From an uncultured Frankiales bacterium (lineage in GTDB: Bacteria; Actinomycetota; Actinomycetes; Mycobacteriales; SCTD01): a DNA stretch of 42,758 nucleotides. Below, one piece after another: positions 6,916 through 14,940 of this stretch (positions are counted from its first letter, which is position 1; each line of letters opens with the position of its first letter). The translations under genes and the position numbers were made by a program. A model generated the notes under the pieces. That model was not told the origin of the DNA and made no database searches. It worked only from the letters and a program-made list of their open reading frames with translations. The stretch covers positions 1 to 42,758 of the forward strand of contig CAMLIA010000013.1 of NCBI GenBank assembly GCA_946479905.1, given 5' to 3'.

Positions 6916-8442
6916 GCGGTGGCGCTGACCAGCACCGAGGAGCTCCGCGACCGGGTGCGCACCGCCCTCCGCAGGTGCGGGGCCGAGGTCGACGACGCCG
7001 CCGCGAGCGGTGTCGTCGCCCGCACGCCCCTCACCGGCGAGCCGCTCCTGCGCGTCCCCACCGTGAGCGCGTCGCAGGTGTCGGAAGCCGTCGACGTCGC
7101 CGAGCAGGCGTTCCTGCAGTGGCGCACGACCCCGGCACCCGTGCGCGGGCTGCTGGTCAAGCGCCTGGGCCAGCTCCTCAGCGCGCACAAGGAGGACCTC
7201 GCCGACCTCGTGACCGTCGAGGCGGGCAAGATCCGCACCGAGGCGCTCGGCGAGGTCCAGGAGATGATCGACATCTGCGACTTCGCCGTCGGCCTGTCCC
7301 GGCAGGTCGGTGGCGTCACGTTGCCGTCCGAGCGCCCCGGGCACCGCCTGATGGAGACCTGGCACCCACTGGGGGTCGTCGGGGTGATCTCGGCGTTCAA
7401 CTTCCCCGTCGCGGTGTGGGCGTGGAACACCACGATCGCGCTCGTCTGCGGCAACGCCGTGGCCTGGAAGCCCTCCGACAGCACGCCGCTGACGGCGATC
7501 GCGTGCGACGCCCTCCTGCAGCGGGCCGCCCGCGACGTGGCGGCGCCCCCTGGTCTCCACCAGCTGCTGGTCACGGACCTGGACGGGGCGACCGCGCTGG
7601 TCGACAGCCCGAAGGTGCCGCTCATCAGCGCGACCGGGTCCGAGCGCATGGGCCGGGCCGTGGCTCCCCGGGTCGCGGCCCGCTTCGGCCGCACCATCCT
7701 CGAGCTCGGCGGCAACAACGCCGCCATCGTCGCCCCGAGCGCCGACCTGGACCTCGCCGCCCGCGCCATCACCTTCGCGGCGGCCGGTACGGCCGGCCAG
7801 CGGTGCACCACCCTGCGTCGGCTTCTCGTGCACGACAGCGTCGTCGAGGACCTCCTCGAGAGGGTGACCCGCGCGTTCGGCAGCATCGCCGTCGGCGACC
7901 CGCTCGAGCCGGCCACGCTGGTCGGGCCGCTCATCGACCGCCGCGCCTTCGACGCCATGCAGTCGGCGATCGAGCAGGCACAGGCCGACGGGGGCGAGCT
8001 GGTCGTCGGAGGGTCCCGCGTCGAGACGCCCGCGCCCGGGGCGTACTACGTGCGACCGGCGGTCGTGCGGATGCCGGCGCAGACGGCCCTCGTCCACCGC
8101 GAGACCTTCGCCCCACTGCTCTACGTCCTGACGTACCGGACGCTGCCGGAGGCCCTCGACCTGCACAACGCCGTCCCGCAGGGGCTGTCCTCGGCGATCT
8201 TCACGCGCGACGTGCAGGAGGCCGAGCTGTTCCTGTCCTCAGCGGGTTCCGACTGCGGCATCGCCAACGTCAACCTGGGGACGTCGGGCGCGGAGATCGG
8301 GGGCGCCTTCGGCGGGGAGAAGACGACCGGTGGCGGGCGCGAGTCCGGGTCGGACGCGTGGAAGGGCTACATGCGCCGTGCCACCAACACGATCAACTAC
8401 TCTTCGGACCTCCCTCTGGCACAGGGCGTTCAGTTCGCCTGA
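6910..8442 (+). CDS. amaB: ALDH7-type aldehyde dehydrogenase (aminoadipate semialdehyde dehydrogenase)
   Basis: A 510-aa NAD(P)-dependent aldehyde dehydrogenase. The catalytic Cys299 is in AGQRCTTLRRL and the general base Glu265 in LELGGNNAAI; both motifs are the ALDH7 (antiquitin/AmaB) variants rather than the common GQ-C-A/S forms. FNFPVAVWAWNT and WKPSD are the substrate and cofactor segments. ALDH7 enzymes oxidise 2-aminoadipate-6-semialdehyde, in equilibrium with piperideine-6-carboxylate, to 2-aminoadipate. That product, once transaminated, gives the HglS substrate. The N-terminus is extended by roughly 20 residues. It is translated through the stop/start relay at 6893-6913. The symbol is by analogy with Pseudomonas; other ALDH7 substrates such as betaine aldehyde are possible. 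Confidence 0.87.
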   Translation: MSAVALTSTEELRDRVRTALRRCGAEVDDAAASGVVARTPLTGEPLLRVPTVSASQVSEAVDVAEQAFLQWRTTPAPVRGLLVKRLGQLLSAHKEDLADLVTVEAGKIRTEALGEVQEMIDICDFAVGLSRQVGGVTLPSERPGHRLMETWHPLGVVGVISAFNFPVAVWAWNTTIALVCGNAVAWKPSDSTPLTAIACDALLQRAARDVAAPPGLHQLLVTDLDGATALVDSPKVPLISATGSERMGRAVAPRVAARFGRTILELGGNNAAIVAPSADLDLAARAITFAAAGTAGQRCTTLRRLLVHDSVVEDLLERVTRAFGSIAVGDPLEPATLVGPLIDRRAFDAMQSAIEQAQADGGELVVGGSRVETPAPGAYYVRPAVVRMPAQTALVHRETFAPLLYVLTYRTLPEALDLHNAVPQGLSSAIFTRDVQEAELFLSSAGSDCGIANVNLGTSGAEIGGAFGGEKTTGGGRESGSDAWKGYMRRATNTINYSSDLPLAQGVQFA

Positions 8443-8462
8443 GCGCTCCGAGCAGCGCGAAG

Positions 8463-9167
8463 GTGGTGGCGTTGGCACCGGAGTCGCGGCCCGTCTCGCC
8501 CGTCGCCGCCGCTGCCGCGTCCGTGCGCAACGCCATCGCCACCGGTGCTCTGCAGCCTGGCCAGCGCATCAAGGAGATCCCCGTCGCGGCGTCCCTGGGG
8601 CTGTCGCGCGGACCTGTCCGGGAAGCGCTGCGGCTGCTCGTCGAGGAGGGGCTGGTCACCCTCGTCCCCAACGTCGGGGCGAGCGTCGCGCCGGTCCACT
8701 ACCAGGACCTGATGGAGCTGTACGCCCAGCGGCTCGCCCTCGGCGCGCTCGCGCTGCGCAGCCTCGCAGGCAGCGAGGACCTCGCTGACGCCACCGCCCG
8801 GCTGCACGACCTGGCGGCCGCGGTGAAGCGCAAGGACCCCGCCGCAGCCGTCGAGGCCGACCTGGTCTTCCAGGACGCGCTCATCGGCAGCTCGTCGCTG
8901 CAGCGCACCGTCCGGCTGTTCGAGCGCACCACGATCCAGCTGCGGGTCTACGCCGGCATGCTCGGCGTCGACTACAAGAGACGGCTTCCCGCGATGCACC
9001 GCGAGGACGCGGAGCTGCTGGAGCTCGTGCGCAGCGGCGACCTCCGCGCGCTGCAGGCGCTCTGGCGCAGCAAGCTCGAGGGCTGGCTCGAGGTCTTCGT
9101 GCTCCAGGTGGGCGAGCCCTTCGACCCGCAGCTGTGGCGCAGGACCTACGTCGGCGACCTCGACTGA
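8463..9167 (+). CDS. GntR-family regulator, FCD subfamily
   Basis: A 234-aa transcription factor. The N-terminal winged helix contains GQRIKEIPVAASLGLSRG and PVREALRLLVEEGLV, followed by an all-helical FCD ligand domain (about residues 85-215) with EADLVFQDALIGSS and HREDAELLELVRSGD, whose Asp/His positions usually bind a metal and a small acid. It closes the five-gene operon, so it most likely senses a pathway intermediate. The operators at 1536-1551 and 2690-2705 fit its family. The GTG at 8463 is a best guess; a second GTG at 8466 is equally possible and no strong ribosome-binding site is present, suggesting low-level coupled translation after the dehydrogenase. Confidence 0.87.
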   Translation: MVALAPESRPVSPVAAAAASVRNAIATGALQPGQRIKEIPVAASLGLSRGPVREALRLLVEEGLVTLVPNVGASVAPVHYQDLMELYAQRLALGALALRSLAGSEDLADATARLHDLAAAVKRKDPAAAVEADLVFQDALIGSSSLQRTVRLFERTTIQLRVYAGMLGVDYKRRLPAMHREDAELLELVRSGDLRALQALWRSKLEGWLEVFVLQVGEPFDPQLWRRTYVGDLD

Positions 9168-9178
9168 CAGTGCGGACA

Positions 9179-9200
9179 GGAAGAGCCCTTCGCCTCTTCC
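9179..9200 (+). terminator. Possible hairpin terminator after gntR
   Basis: GGAAGAG (9179-9185) and CTCTTCC (9194-9200) form a 7-bp stem with an 8-nt loop 11 nt after the gntR stop. There is no T-tract, as is common in high-GC actinobacteria. It would end the catabolic operon before the lipoprotein gene at 9232. Confidence 0.4.
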
Positions 9201-9231
9201 GGCACCTGGCACCGCCGCCCAGCATGAGCCT

Positions 9232-10014
9232 GTGAGACGGCTCCGGATCGTCCTCCTCCTGGCTGTGCTGCTGGCTGCCTGCAGCAACGGGTCCCGCACC
9301 GAGGCGCGGGCCGCGAAGCTCTTCCTGCCCGACGGCCCGGCGAAGGGCCCGCTCGTCGTGCTCGTCCCCGGCGGCGGCTGGGTCACGGCCGACCCGCGCG
9401 GCCTGGAACCGCTCGCGCGCGGCCTGGCGAGGGCCGGTTACGTCGCGGCCACGATCACCTACCGGGCTGCCGCTGTCGGCGCGCACTTCCCGGTGCCGCC
9501 TCAGGACGTGCTGTGCGGGGCCGCCTCCGCCGTCGCGCAGGCGGCAGCCGCCGGCCGGCCGACCCGGCCGCTCGTCCTGGTGGGCCACTCCGCCGGTGGC
9601 CAGCTCGCGGTCCTCGCGGCCCTGCGACCCGCCGCGTTCCGGTCACGGTGCGCGGACCCGCCCGTCACCCCCGACGCGGTGGCGGCCCTTGCCGGGGCGT
9701 TCGACCAGGCCTTCGCCCAGGACCTGTTCGGGGTCTCGGCGCAGGACCGGCCCGACCTGTGGCGGGCGGGCGACGTGCACACGTGGGTGCGCGAGCGCCC
9801 GCAGCTGCCGGTCCTGCTCGTCCACGGCGGCGCCGACCAGCTCATCCCGGAGTCGACGTCGACGAGCCTCGCCGCCGCCCTACGGGCGGCCGGGCATCCC
9901 GTGCGCACCGAGCTGCTGCCGGCGGCGACGCACGGCAGCGTCTACCAGCCGGAGACGGTGCTGGCCCTGCTGCTGGACTGGCTGTCCACGCTCGCCGCGC
10001 CGCCGGCGGCCTGA
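9232..10014 (+). CDS. Alpha/beta-hydrolase lipoprotein (esterase-like)
   Basis: A 260-aa secreted lipoprotein: MRRLRIVLLLAVLLAAC is a lipoprotein signal with Cys17 as the lipidated residue. The mature part is an alpha/beta hydrolase of the BD-FAE / HSL-like esterase group, with an oxyanion segment VPGGGW, nucleophile elbow GHSAGG, acid DQLIP after LLVHGGA, and histidine in ATHGSVY. It should hydrolyse small esters on the outer face of the membrane. The start is GTG at 9232; no good ribosome-binding site is seen. It stands between the catabolic operon and a second secreted esterase/lipase gene that starts 28 nt after its stop, so the two may be co-transcribed. Substrate not known. Confidence 0.82.
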   Translation: MRRLRIVLLLAVLLAACSNGSRTEARAAKLFLPDGPAKGPLVVLVPGGGWVTADPRGLEPLARGLARAGYVAATITYRAAAVGAHFPVPPQDVLCGAASAVAQAAAAGRPTRPLVLVGHSAGGQLAVLAALRPAAFRSRCADPPVTPDAVAALAGAFDQAFAQDLFGVSAQDRPDLWRAGDVHTWVRERPQLPVLLVHGGADQLIPESTSTSLAAALRAAGHPVRTELLPAATHGSVYQPETVLALLLDWLSTLAAPPAA

Positions 10015-10042
10015 TCCGGCCGCGGGCGGGCAGGATGGTGGG

Positions 10043-11518
10043 GTGCCCCCACGCTCCCCACGCCCCCGCCTGCTCGCTGCCGCCGCCGTCGCCGCGCTGA
10101 CCGCGGCGCTGCTCCCCGCCGCTCCCGCCGGTGCGGCCACCGTCCCGCTGCCGCGCGACGACCCGTTCTACCGCTACACCGGCGCGACCCCGCTCGCTTC
10201 GCTGAAGCCCGGGACCGTGCTCAAGACGCGCTCCGTCACGCTGGCCGCCGACACGCAGGCCACGCCGCTGCCCGCGACCCAGCTGCTCTACCGGACGAGC
10301 GACGAGCTGGGGCACCCGTCGGCGACGGTCACCACCGTGATCACGCCGCCAGGCTCGACGGTGGCGCCGAACATCATCGGCTACCTGTCGTTCTACGACT
10401 CGCTGGCCGACAAGTGCGACCCGAGCTACACGCTGCGCGGCGGTGACCCGGGCGCGAACAACACCCAGCTCAGCGACGCGGAGCAGGCGTTCGTCCAGGC
10501 CTACGCCGCGACTGGCAGCGTCGTCACCGTCCCGGACTTCGAGGGCCCGGGGCTGCACTGGACCGCGGGCCACGAGTCCGGGTACGGCACGCTCGACGCG
10601 GTGCGCGCGACCGAGGCGTTCCTCAAGGCGCCCGCCACGACGAAGGTCGGGCTGACCGGCTACTCCGGGGGGTCGATCGCCGCGGACTGGGCGGCCGAGC
10701 TGGCCCCGACCTACGCGCCCGAGCTGAACATCGTCGGGGTGGCGGCCGGTGGTGTGCCGGTGCACTTCTTCCACAACCTCAGCTACATCAACGGCAGCCA
10801 GGGCTGGTCGGGGATCATCCCCGCCGTCCTCGTCGCGCTGACCCGGGCCTACGGGCTGGACCTGCGCAAGTACCTCAACAGCTACGGCACCGCGCTGGTC
10901 GCCAAGGACAGCACCGGCTGCATCGGCGACTTCAACGGCACCCACCCGGGCCTGACGATCCAGAAGATGCTCAAGCCGGAGTACCAGGACGTCCGCCGCA
11001 TCAAGGTCTTCGTCGACGTCATCAACAAGCTCATCATGGGGACCGCTCCCGGCCACCCGCGGATGCCGATGTTCCTCGCCGTGGGCAACAACGGCAGCAG
11101 CGTCGGCGACGACATCATGGTGACGAAGGACGTCGAGGCGCTCGCCCACGAGTACTGCTCGCAGGGCATGACGATCCAGTACGAGGAGTACCCCGGGTTC
11201 GCGCACACCCAGGCCGCCGTCCGCTTCGAGCCGCGCGCGGTGCAGTTCCTCGTCCAGCGCTTCGCCGACGTGCCGGCGACGAGCAGCTGCGCCAGCGTCG
11301 GTGCCGGCAACTCCCTCGCCCCGGTGTCCTACCTCGGGCCTGCCCCGGCGACCCAGGGCACGGCAGGACAGGGCACGCCGAGCAGCACGACGGGCAGCCC
11401 GCGCTCCGGTGGCGGGCTCGCCGCGACCGGCTCCGCTCCCCTGGTCGGGGCGGCGGGGCTGCTGCTGCTGACGGCCGGCCTGGTGGCGGCGGCCGGCTAC
11501 CGGCGGGTGAGCTCGTAG
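10043..11518 (+). CDS. Secreted LIP-family lipase with LAATG sortase signal
   Basis: A 491-aa exported protein. After GTG at 10043 there is an arginine-rich n-region and a hydrophobic stretch ending in APAGAA, a Sec-type signal peptide. The catalytic domain resembles the secretory lipase (LIP, PF03583) family: nucleophile elbow GYSGGS, then VGVAAGGVPV, and a late histidine in GFAHTQA. A Ser/Thr/Gly-rich linker leads to LAATG (residues 459-463), a hydrophobic helix and YRR at the end, the layout of a cell-wall sorting signal; LAxTG is the motif read by class E sortases. It is thus likely wall-anchored. Its last 22 nt overlap the convergent reductase gene. No sortase gene lies in the window. 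Confidence 0.85.
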   Translation: MPPRSPRPRLLAAAAVAALTAALLPAAPAGAATVPLPRDDPFYRYTGATPLASLKPGTVLKTRSVTLAADTQATPLPATQLLYRTSDELGHPSATVTTVITPPGSTVAPNIIGYLSFYDSLADKCDPSYTLRGGDPGANNTQLSDAEQAFVQAYAATGSVVTVPDFEGPGLHWTAGHESGYGTLDAVRATEAFLKAPATTKVGLTGYSGGSIAADWAAELAPTYAPELNIVGVAAGGVPVHFFHNLSYINGSQGWSGIIPAVLVALTRAYGLDLRKYLNSYGTALVAKDSTGCIGDFNGTHPGLTIQKMLKPEYQDVRRIKVFVDVINKLIMGTAPGHPRMPMFLAVGNNGSSVGDDIMVTKDVEALAHEYCSQGMTIQYEEYPGFAHTQAAVRFEPRAVQFLVQRFADVPATSSCASVGAGNSLAPVSYLGPAPATQGTAGQGTPSSTTGSPRSGGGLAATGSAPLVGAAGLLLLTAGLVAAAGYRRVSS

Positions 11519-12048
11519 GTCAGGTGCACGAACTGGCCGTCGTGCTCCACCTCGGTCAGCTGCAGGTCCTTGCACGTCAGCACCCGCGGCAGCAGCGGCT
11601 TGCCGGCGCCGAGGGTCGCCGGCGCGATCGACACCCGGATCTCGTCCAGCAGGCCGTGGTCGGTGAGCGTGCCGACCAGCTCCCCGCCTCCGGCCGCCCA
11701 GATGTCCTTGCCTGCCGCGGCCTCGACGAGCGCGGCGTGCACCGGCCGGACGTCCCCGGAGGCGAAGCTGACACCGGCGACGGACGGCAGCGCGCGGGTG
11801 GTCATCACGACGGTGGGCGTGTCGCCGTACCACGCCGTCCACTTCGCCGGGTCCTCGAGCACCTTCTCGTGGTCCAGGATCCACTCGTAGGTCGTGGAGC
11901 CCATGAGGATGGCACCGACCCCGGCGAAGAACGGCCCGAACCGCTCGGCCGCCTCACCGGGGACCTCGAACAGCCAGTCCAGCGAGTCGTGGGGATCGGC
12001 GAGGTACCCGTCGAGGGTGGTGGCCGTGTAGTAGATGGTCCGGGTCAT
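11497..12048 (-). CDS. RibD C-terminal / dihydrofolate reductase-like protein
   Basis: A 183-aa protein of the stand-alone RibD_C (DHFR-like) group, common in actinobacteria and usually of unknown substrate. Family features are YYTATTLDGYLAD at the N-terminus, ILMGSTTYEW, TPTVVMTTRALP, DIWAAGGGELVGTL as the NADPH-binding segment, and LLDEIRVSIAPATLGAGKPL. It is cytosolic. The ATG at 12048 is preceded by a purine-poor GCAGGC. It is convergent with the lipase (22-nt overlap) and lies 32 nt downstream of korB on the same strand. A role in riboflavin or folate synthesis should not be assumed from the fold. Confidence 0.85.
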   Translation of the reverse strand: MTRTIYYTATTLDGYLADPHDSLDWLFEVPGEAAERFGPFFAGVGAILMGSTTYEWILDHEKVLEDPAKWTAWYGDTPTVVMTTRALPSVAGVSFASGDVRPVHAALVEAAAGKDIWAAGGGELVGTLTDHGLLDEIRVSIAPATLGAGKPLLPRVLTCKDLQLTEVEHDGQFVHLTYELTRR

Positions 12049-12058
12049 GCCTGCGTCC

Positions 12059-12071
12059 TACCGGACCGGTA
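12059..12071. repeat. Short palindrome upstream of the RibD_C-like gene
   Basis: TACCGG-A-CCGGTA, 6-bp arms with a single central base, placed between the korB stop and the reductase start. It could be an operator or just a high-GC palindrome. Confidence 0.3.
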
Positions 12072-12080
12072 CGACGTTGC

Positions 12081-13130
12081 TCACCGGAAGCCCTCCTGCA
12101 GCTCGGCGAGCGTCGCCGACCCCGGGCACAACCGGTCGTAGGGCAGCGACGCGAGGGCTGTCTGCGGTGTGCCGCTGAGCTCGTGCAGGTCGGGAACGCT
12201 CTCGTCGGCGTACACCAGGCCGGTGACGACCTCGCCCGCCGCGTGCCGCTCCTGCAGGTACAGCGCCGCCGCTCCGCGGTCGGTCGGGTCGTAGCCCTCC
12301 GGGACCGCGCGGAAGCGCATCTCCGTGCCGTCGTGCATCGGCACGGTCAGCACGCCCTCGTCCGGGACGTGGCCGACGATCGTCTCCCGGGGAGGGACGA
12401 AGTCGGTGGCCGTGACCTCGTGCTCGCGGGTGAACCGGTAGCTCTTCGTCGAGCCCTCGTGGTCGTTGAACTGCACGCACGGCGAGATGACGTCGACCAG
12501 CGCGAGGCCGCGATGGGCCAGCCCGGCCTTGAGGATCGGCACCAGCCGCTGCTTGTCGCCGGAGAAGCCGCGCGCGACGAACGTGGCCCCGAGGCTGAGG
12601 CCCATCAGCAGCGGGTCGATCGGCGCGAACGCGTTGGCCTCCCCCTTCTTGGTCGTCGAGCCGATGTCGGCGGAGGCGGAGAACTGGCCCTTGGTGAGGC
12701 CGTAGACGCCGTTGTTGTCGATGACGTAGAGCATCCGGATGTTGCGGCGCACCGCGTGCACGAGGTGCCCGACCCCGATCGAGAGCGAGTCGCCGTCGCC
12801 GGAGATCCCGATGTAGTGCAGCTCGCGGTTCGCCGCGATGGCGCCGGTCGCGATGGTGGGCATCCGGCCGTGCACCGAGTTGAACCCGTGGGCGTCACCC
12901 GCGAAGTAGGCGGTCGTCTTCGACGAGCACCCGATGCCGGACAGCTTCGCCACCATGTGCGGCGGGATGCTGAGCTCGAACAGCGCCTGGATGAGCGCCG
13001 CGGTGACCGAGTCGTGCCCGCAGCCGGCGCACAGGGTGGACATCGCGCCGTCGTAGGCGCGCGGGGTCAGGCCCAGGTCGTTGCGGCGCAGCGGTGCGAG
13101 CGGGACGAGCGGCTTGGCGATGGACGGCAC
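12081..13130 (-). CDS. korB: 2-oxoacid:ferredoxin oxidoreductase, beta (TPP) subunit
   Basis: A 349-aa thiamine-diphosphate subunit of a 2-oxoacid:ferredoxin oxidoreductase, probably 2-oxoglutarate specific. It has the CAGCGHDS cysteine cluster near residue 33, GCSSKT, and the TPP-Mg block GDGDSLSIGVGHL followed by IDNNGVYGLTKGQFS. With KorA it converts 2-oxoglutarate and CoA to succinyl-CoA, giving electrons to ferredoxin. GTG at 13130 follows the korA stop by 4 nt. Such KorAB pairs support the TCA cycle in Mycobacterium and many other actinobacteria. Pyruvate or branched-chain specificity is not excluded by motif reading alone. Confidence 0.87.
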   Translation of the reverse strand: MPSIAKPLVPLAPLRRNDLGLTPRAYDGAMSTLCAGCGHDSVTAALIQALFELSIPPHMVAKLSGIGCSSKTTAYFAGDAHGFNSVHGRMPTIATGAIAANRELHYIGISGDGDSLSIGVGHLVHAVRRNIRMLYVIDNNGVYGLTKGQFSASADIGSTTKKGEANAFAPIDPLLMGLSLGATFVARGFSGDKQRLVPILKAGLAHRGLALVDVISPCVQFNDHEGSTKSYRFTREHEVTATDFVPPRETIVGHVPDEGVLTVPMHDGTEMRFRAVPEGYDPTDRGAAALYLQERHAAGEVVTGLVYADESVPDLHELSGTPQTALASLPYDRLCPGSATLAELQEGFR

Positions 13131-13134
13131 GAGC

Positions 13135-14940
13135 TCACTCGCCCCCTGTCTGCGTGAGGATGCTGTCGACGACCAGCTTGGCGGACAGCGGCATGCCGCC
13201 GTACACGAGCACCGAGCGCAGCCGGGCCGTGCTGACGCCCGTCTCGAGGACCAGCAGCGAGCGCAGCTGGGCGTCGCGGTTCTGCTCCACGACGAAGCAC
13301 AGCTCGTGCTCGTCGAGGAACGCGCGCACCGACGGCGGGAAGGGGAAGCCGCGGACCCGCATCACGTCGACGAAGACGTCCTTGTCGGCGAGCAGCTCAG
13401 CCGCCTCGCGGACCGCGAGGTCACCGCTGCCCAGCGACACGATGCCGATCCGCGCCCCCGGTCGGCGGTGCACGACGGGCGGCGGCACGTGCAGCGCGGC
13501 GGCGGTGTGCTTGTGCACCAACCGGTCCACGACCTGCTGGTACTTGTCCGGCATCTCGGTGTACGCGCCTTGCGCGTCGTGGCCGGACCCCCGGACGAAG
13601 TACGCCCCTGCCGGGCCCACTCCGGGCAGGGTGCGCGGGGTCACGAACTCGGCGTCCTCGTCGGCGTAGCGGTTGAACCGGGGCAGCGCGTGCAGGTCCT
13701 CGCTGCTGAGCACGCGGCCGCGGTCGGGCAGGAACGCGTCGTCCCACTGCAGCTCCGGCACCACCCAGTCGTTCATGCCGATGTCGAGGTCGGACAGCAT
13801 CATGACCGGCGTCTGGAAGCGCTCGGCGAGGTCGAAGGCCTGCACCGCCATCTCGAAGCACTCAGCGGGGTCGGCCGGGAACAGCAGGATGTGCTTGGTG
13901 TCGCCGTGCGAGGCGTAGGCGCACAGCAGCAGGTCGGCCTGCTGGGTGCGGGTCGGCATCCCCGTCGACGGCCCGGTGCGCTGCACGTCGACGATGACGG
14001 CGGGGATCTCGGCGTAGTAGGCGAAGCCGAGCAGCTCGTTCATCAGCGAGATGCCCGGGCCGGAGGTGGCGGTGAAGGCGCGGGCGCCGTTCCAGCTGGC
14101 CCCGACCACCATGCCGAGCGCCGCGAGCTCGTCCTCGGCCTGCACGATGAGGTAGTCGTTCTCGCCCTCGCGCGTGCGGTACCGCTTGCAGAGCGAGGCG
14201 AAGTTGTCCATGACCGAGGTCGACGGGGTGATCGGGTACCAGGCGGCGACGGTGGCTCCGGCGTACAAGCACCCGAGCGCGGTGGCGGTGTTGCCGTCGA
14301 TGAGGATCTTGCCCGCGGTCGCGTCCATCGTCTCGAGGCGGAACGGCAGCGGGTGCTCGAGGTGCTCGACGGCGTAGTCGTGGCCGAGCCGCAGCGCGAG
14401 CTGGTTGGCGTCGCGCAGCTTGGCCTTGCCGGCGAAGGTCTCGTCGAGCAGCGTCGAGACGACCTCGACGTCCACGCCGAGCAGCGCGACGAGCGCTCCC
14501 GCGTAGCAGATGTTCTTGAGCAGCAGCCGGTCGCGGGCGCGCTCGAAGTGCGCTGCGCACAGCTCGGCGAGCGGGACGCCGAGGAAGGTCACGTCCGGTC
14601 GCAGCAGCTCGCCCGGCAGCGGCCACGACGAGTCGTACAGCACGTAGCCGCCGCTGCGGACCTCCGCGACGTCGGCGGCGTAGGTCTGGCTGTTCATGGC
14701 GACCATGAGGTCGTAGTCGAGGGCCCGGGCGGTGTGCCCCTCGCCGTTGACCCGGATCTCGTACCAGGTCGGGAGCCCCTGGATGTTGGAGGGGAAGAGG
14801 TTCTTGCCGGAGACGGGGATCCCCATCCGGAAGATCGCCTTCATGAGCAGGCTGTTCGCGCTGGCCGAGCCGGTGCCGTTGACGTTGGCGAGCTTCACCG
14901 CGAAGTCGTTGACCCGGACCTGCTGCTGGGTCGTCGTCAT
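13135..14940 (-). CDS. korA: 2-oxoacid:ferredoxin oxidoreductase, fused gamma-alpha subunit
   Basis: A 601-aa fusion. Residues about 1-190 are the gamma domain (ANVNGTGSASANSLLMKA, QGLPTWYEIRVN), and about 195-600 are the alpha domain with AAWYPITPSTSVMDN, EDELAALGMVVGAS and TATSGPGISLMNE. The gamma-alpha order is that of KorA in the two-subunit actinobacterial enzyme. The ATG at 14938-14940 overlaps the end of korC by 4 nt (ATGA), so the three genes are translationally coupled. The frame remains open upstream within korC; the N-terminal TTTQQQVRVNDFAVK before the gamma domain supports the chosen start. Confidence 0.9.
   Translation of the reverse strand: MTTTQQQVRVNDFAVKLANVNGTGSASANSLLMKAIFRMGIPVSGKNLFPSNIQGLPTWYEIRVNGEGHTARALDYDLMVAMNSQTYAADVAEVRSGGYVLYDSSWPLPGELLRPDVTFLGVPLAELCAAHFERARDRLLLKNICYAGALVALLGVDVEVVSTLLDETFAGKAKLRDANQLALRLGHDYAVEHLEHPLPFRLETMDATAGKILIDGNTATALGCLYAGATVAAWYPITPSTSVMDNFASLCKRYRTREGENDYLIVQAEDELAALGMVVGASWNGARAFTATSGPGISLMNELLGFAYYAEIPAVIVDVQRTGPSTGMPTRTQQADLLLCAYASHGDTKHILLFPADPAECFEMAVQAFDLAERFQTPVMMLSDLDIGMNDWVVPELQWDDAFLPDRGRVLSSEDLHALPRFNRYADEDAEFVTPRTLPGVGPAGAYFVRGSGHDAQGAYTEMPDKYQQVVDRLVHKHTAAALHVPPPVVHRRPGARIGIVSLGSGDLAVREAAELLADKDVFVDVMRVRGFPFPPSVRAFLDEHELCFVVEQNRDAQLRSLLVLETGVSTARLRSVLVYGGMPLSAKLVVDSILTQTGGE

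Noticed and set aside
5355..7958. Long minus-strand open frame opposite hglS and the aldehyde dehydrogenase gene
   Set aside because: Shadow of two well-supported genes; no ribosome-binding site or recognisable domain.
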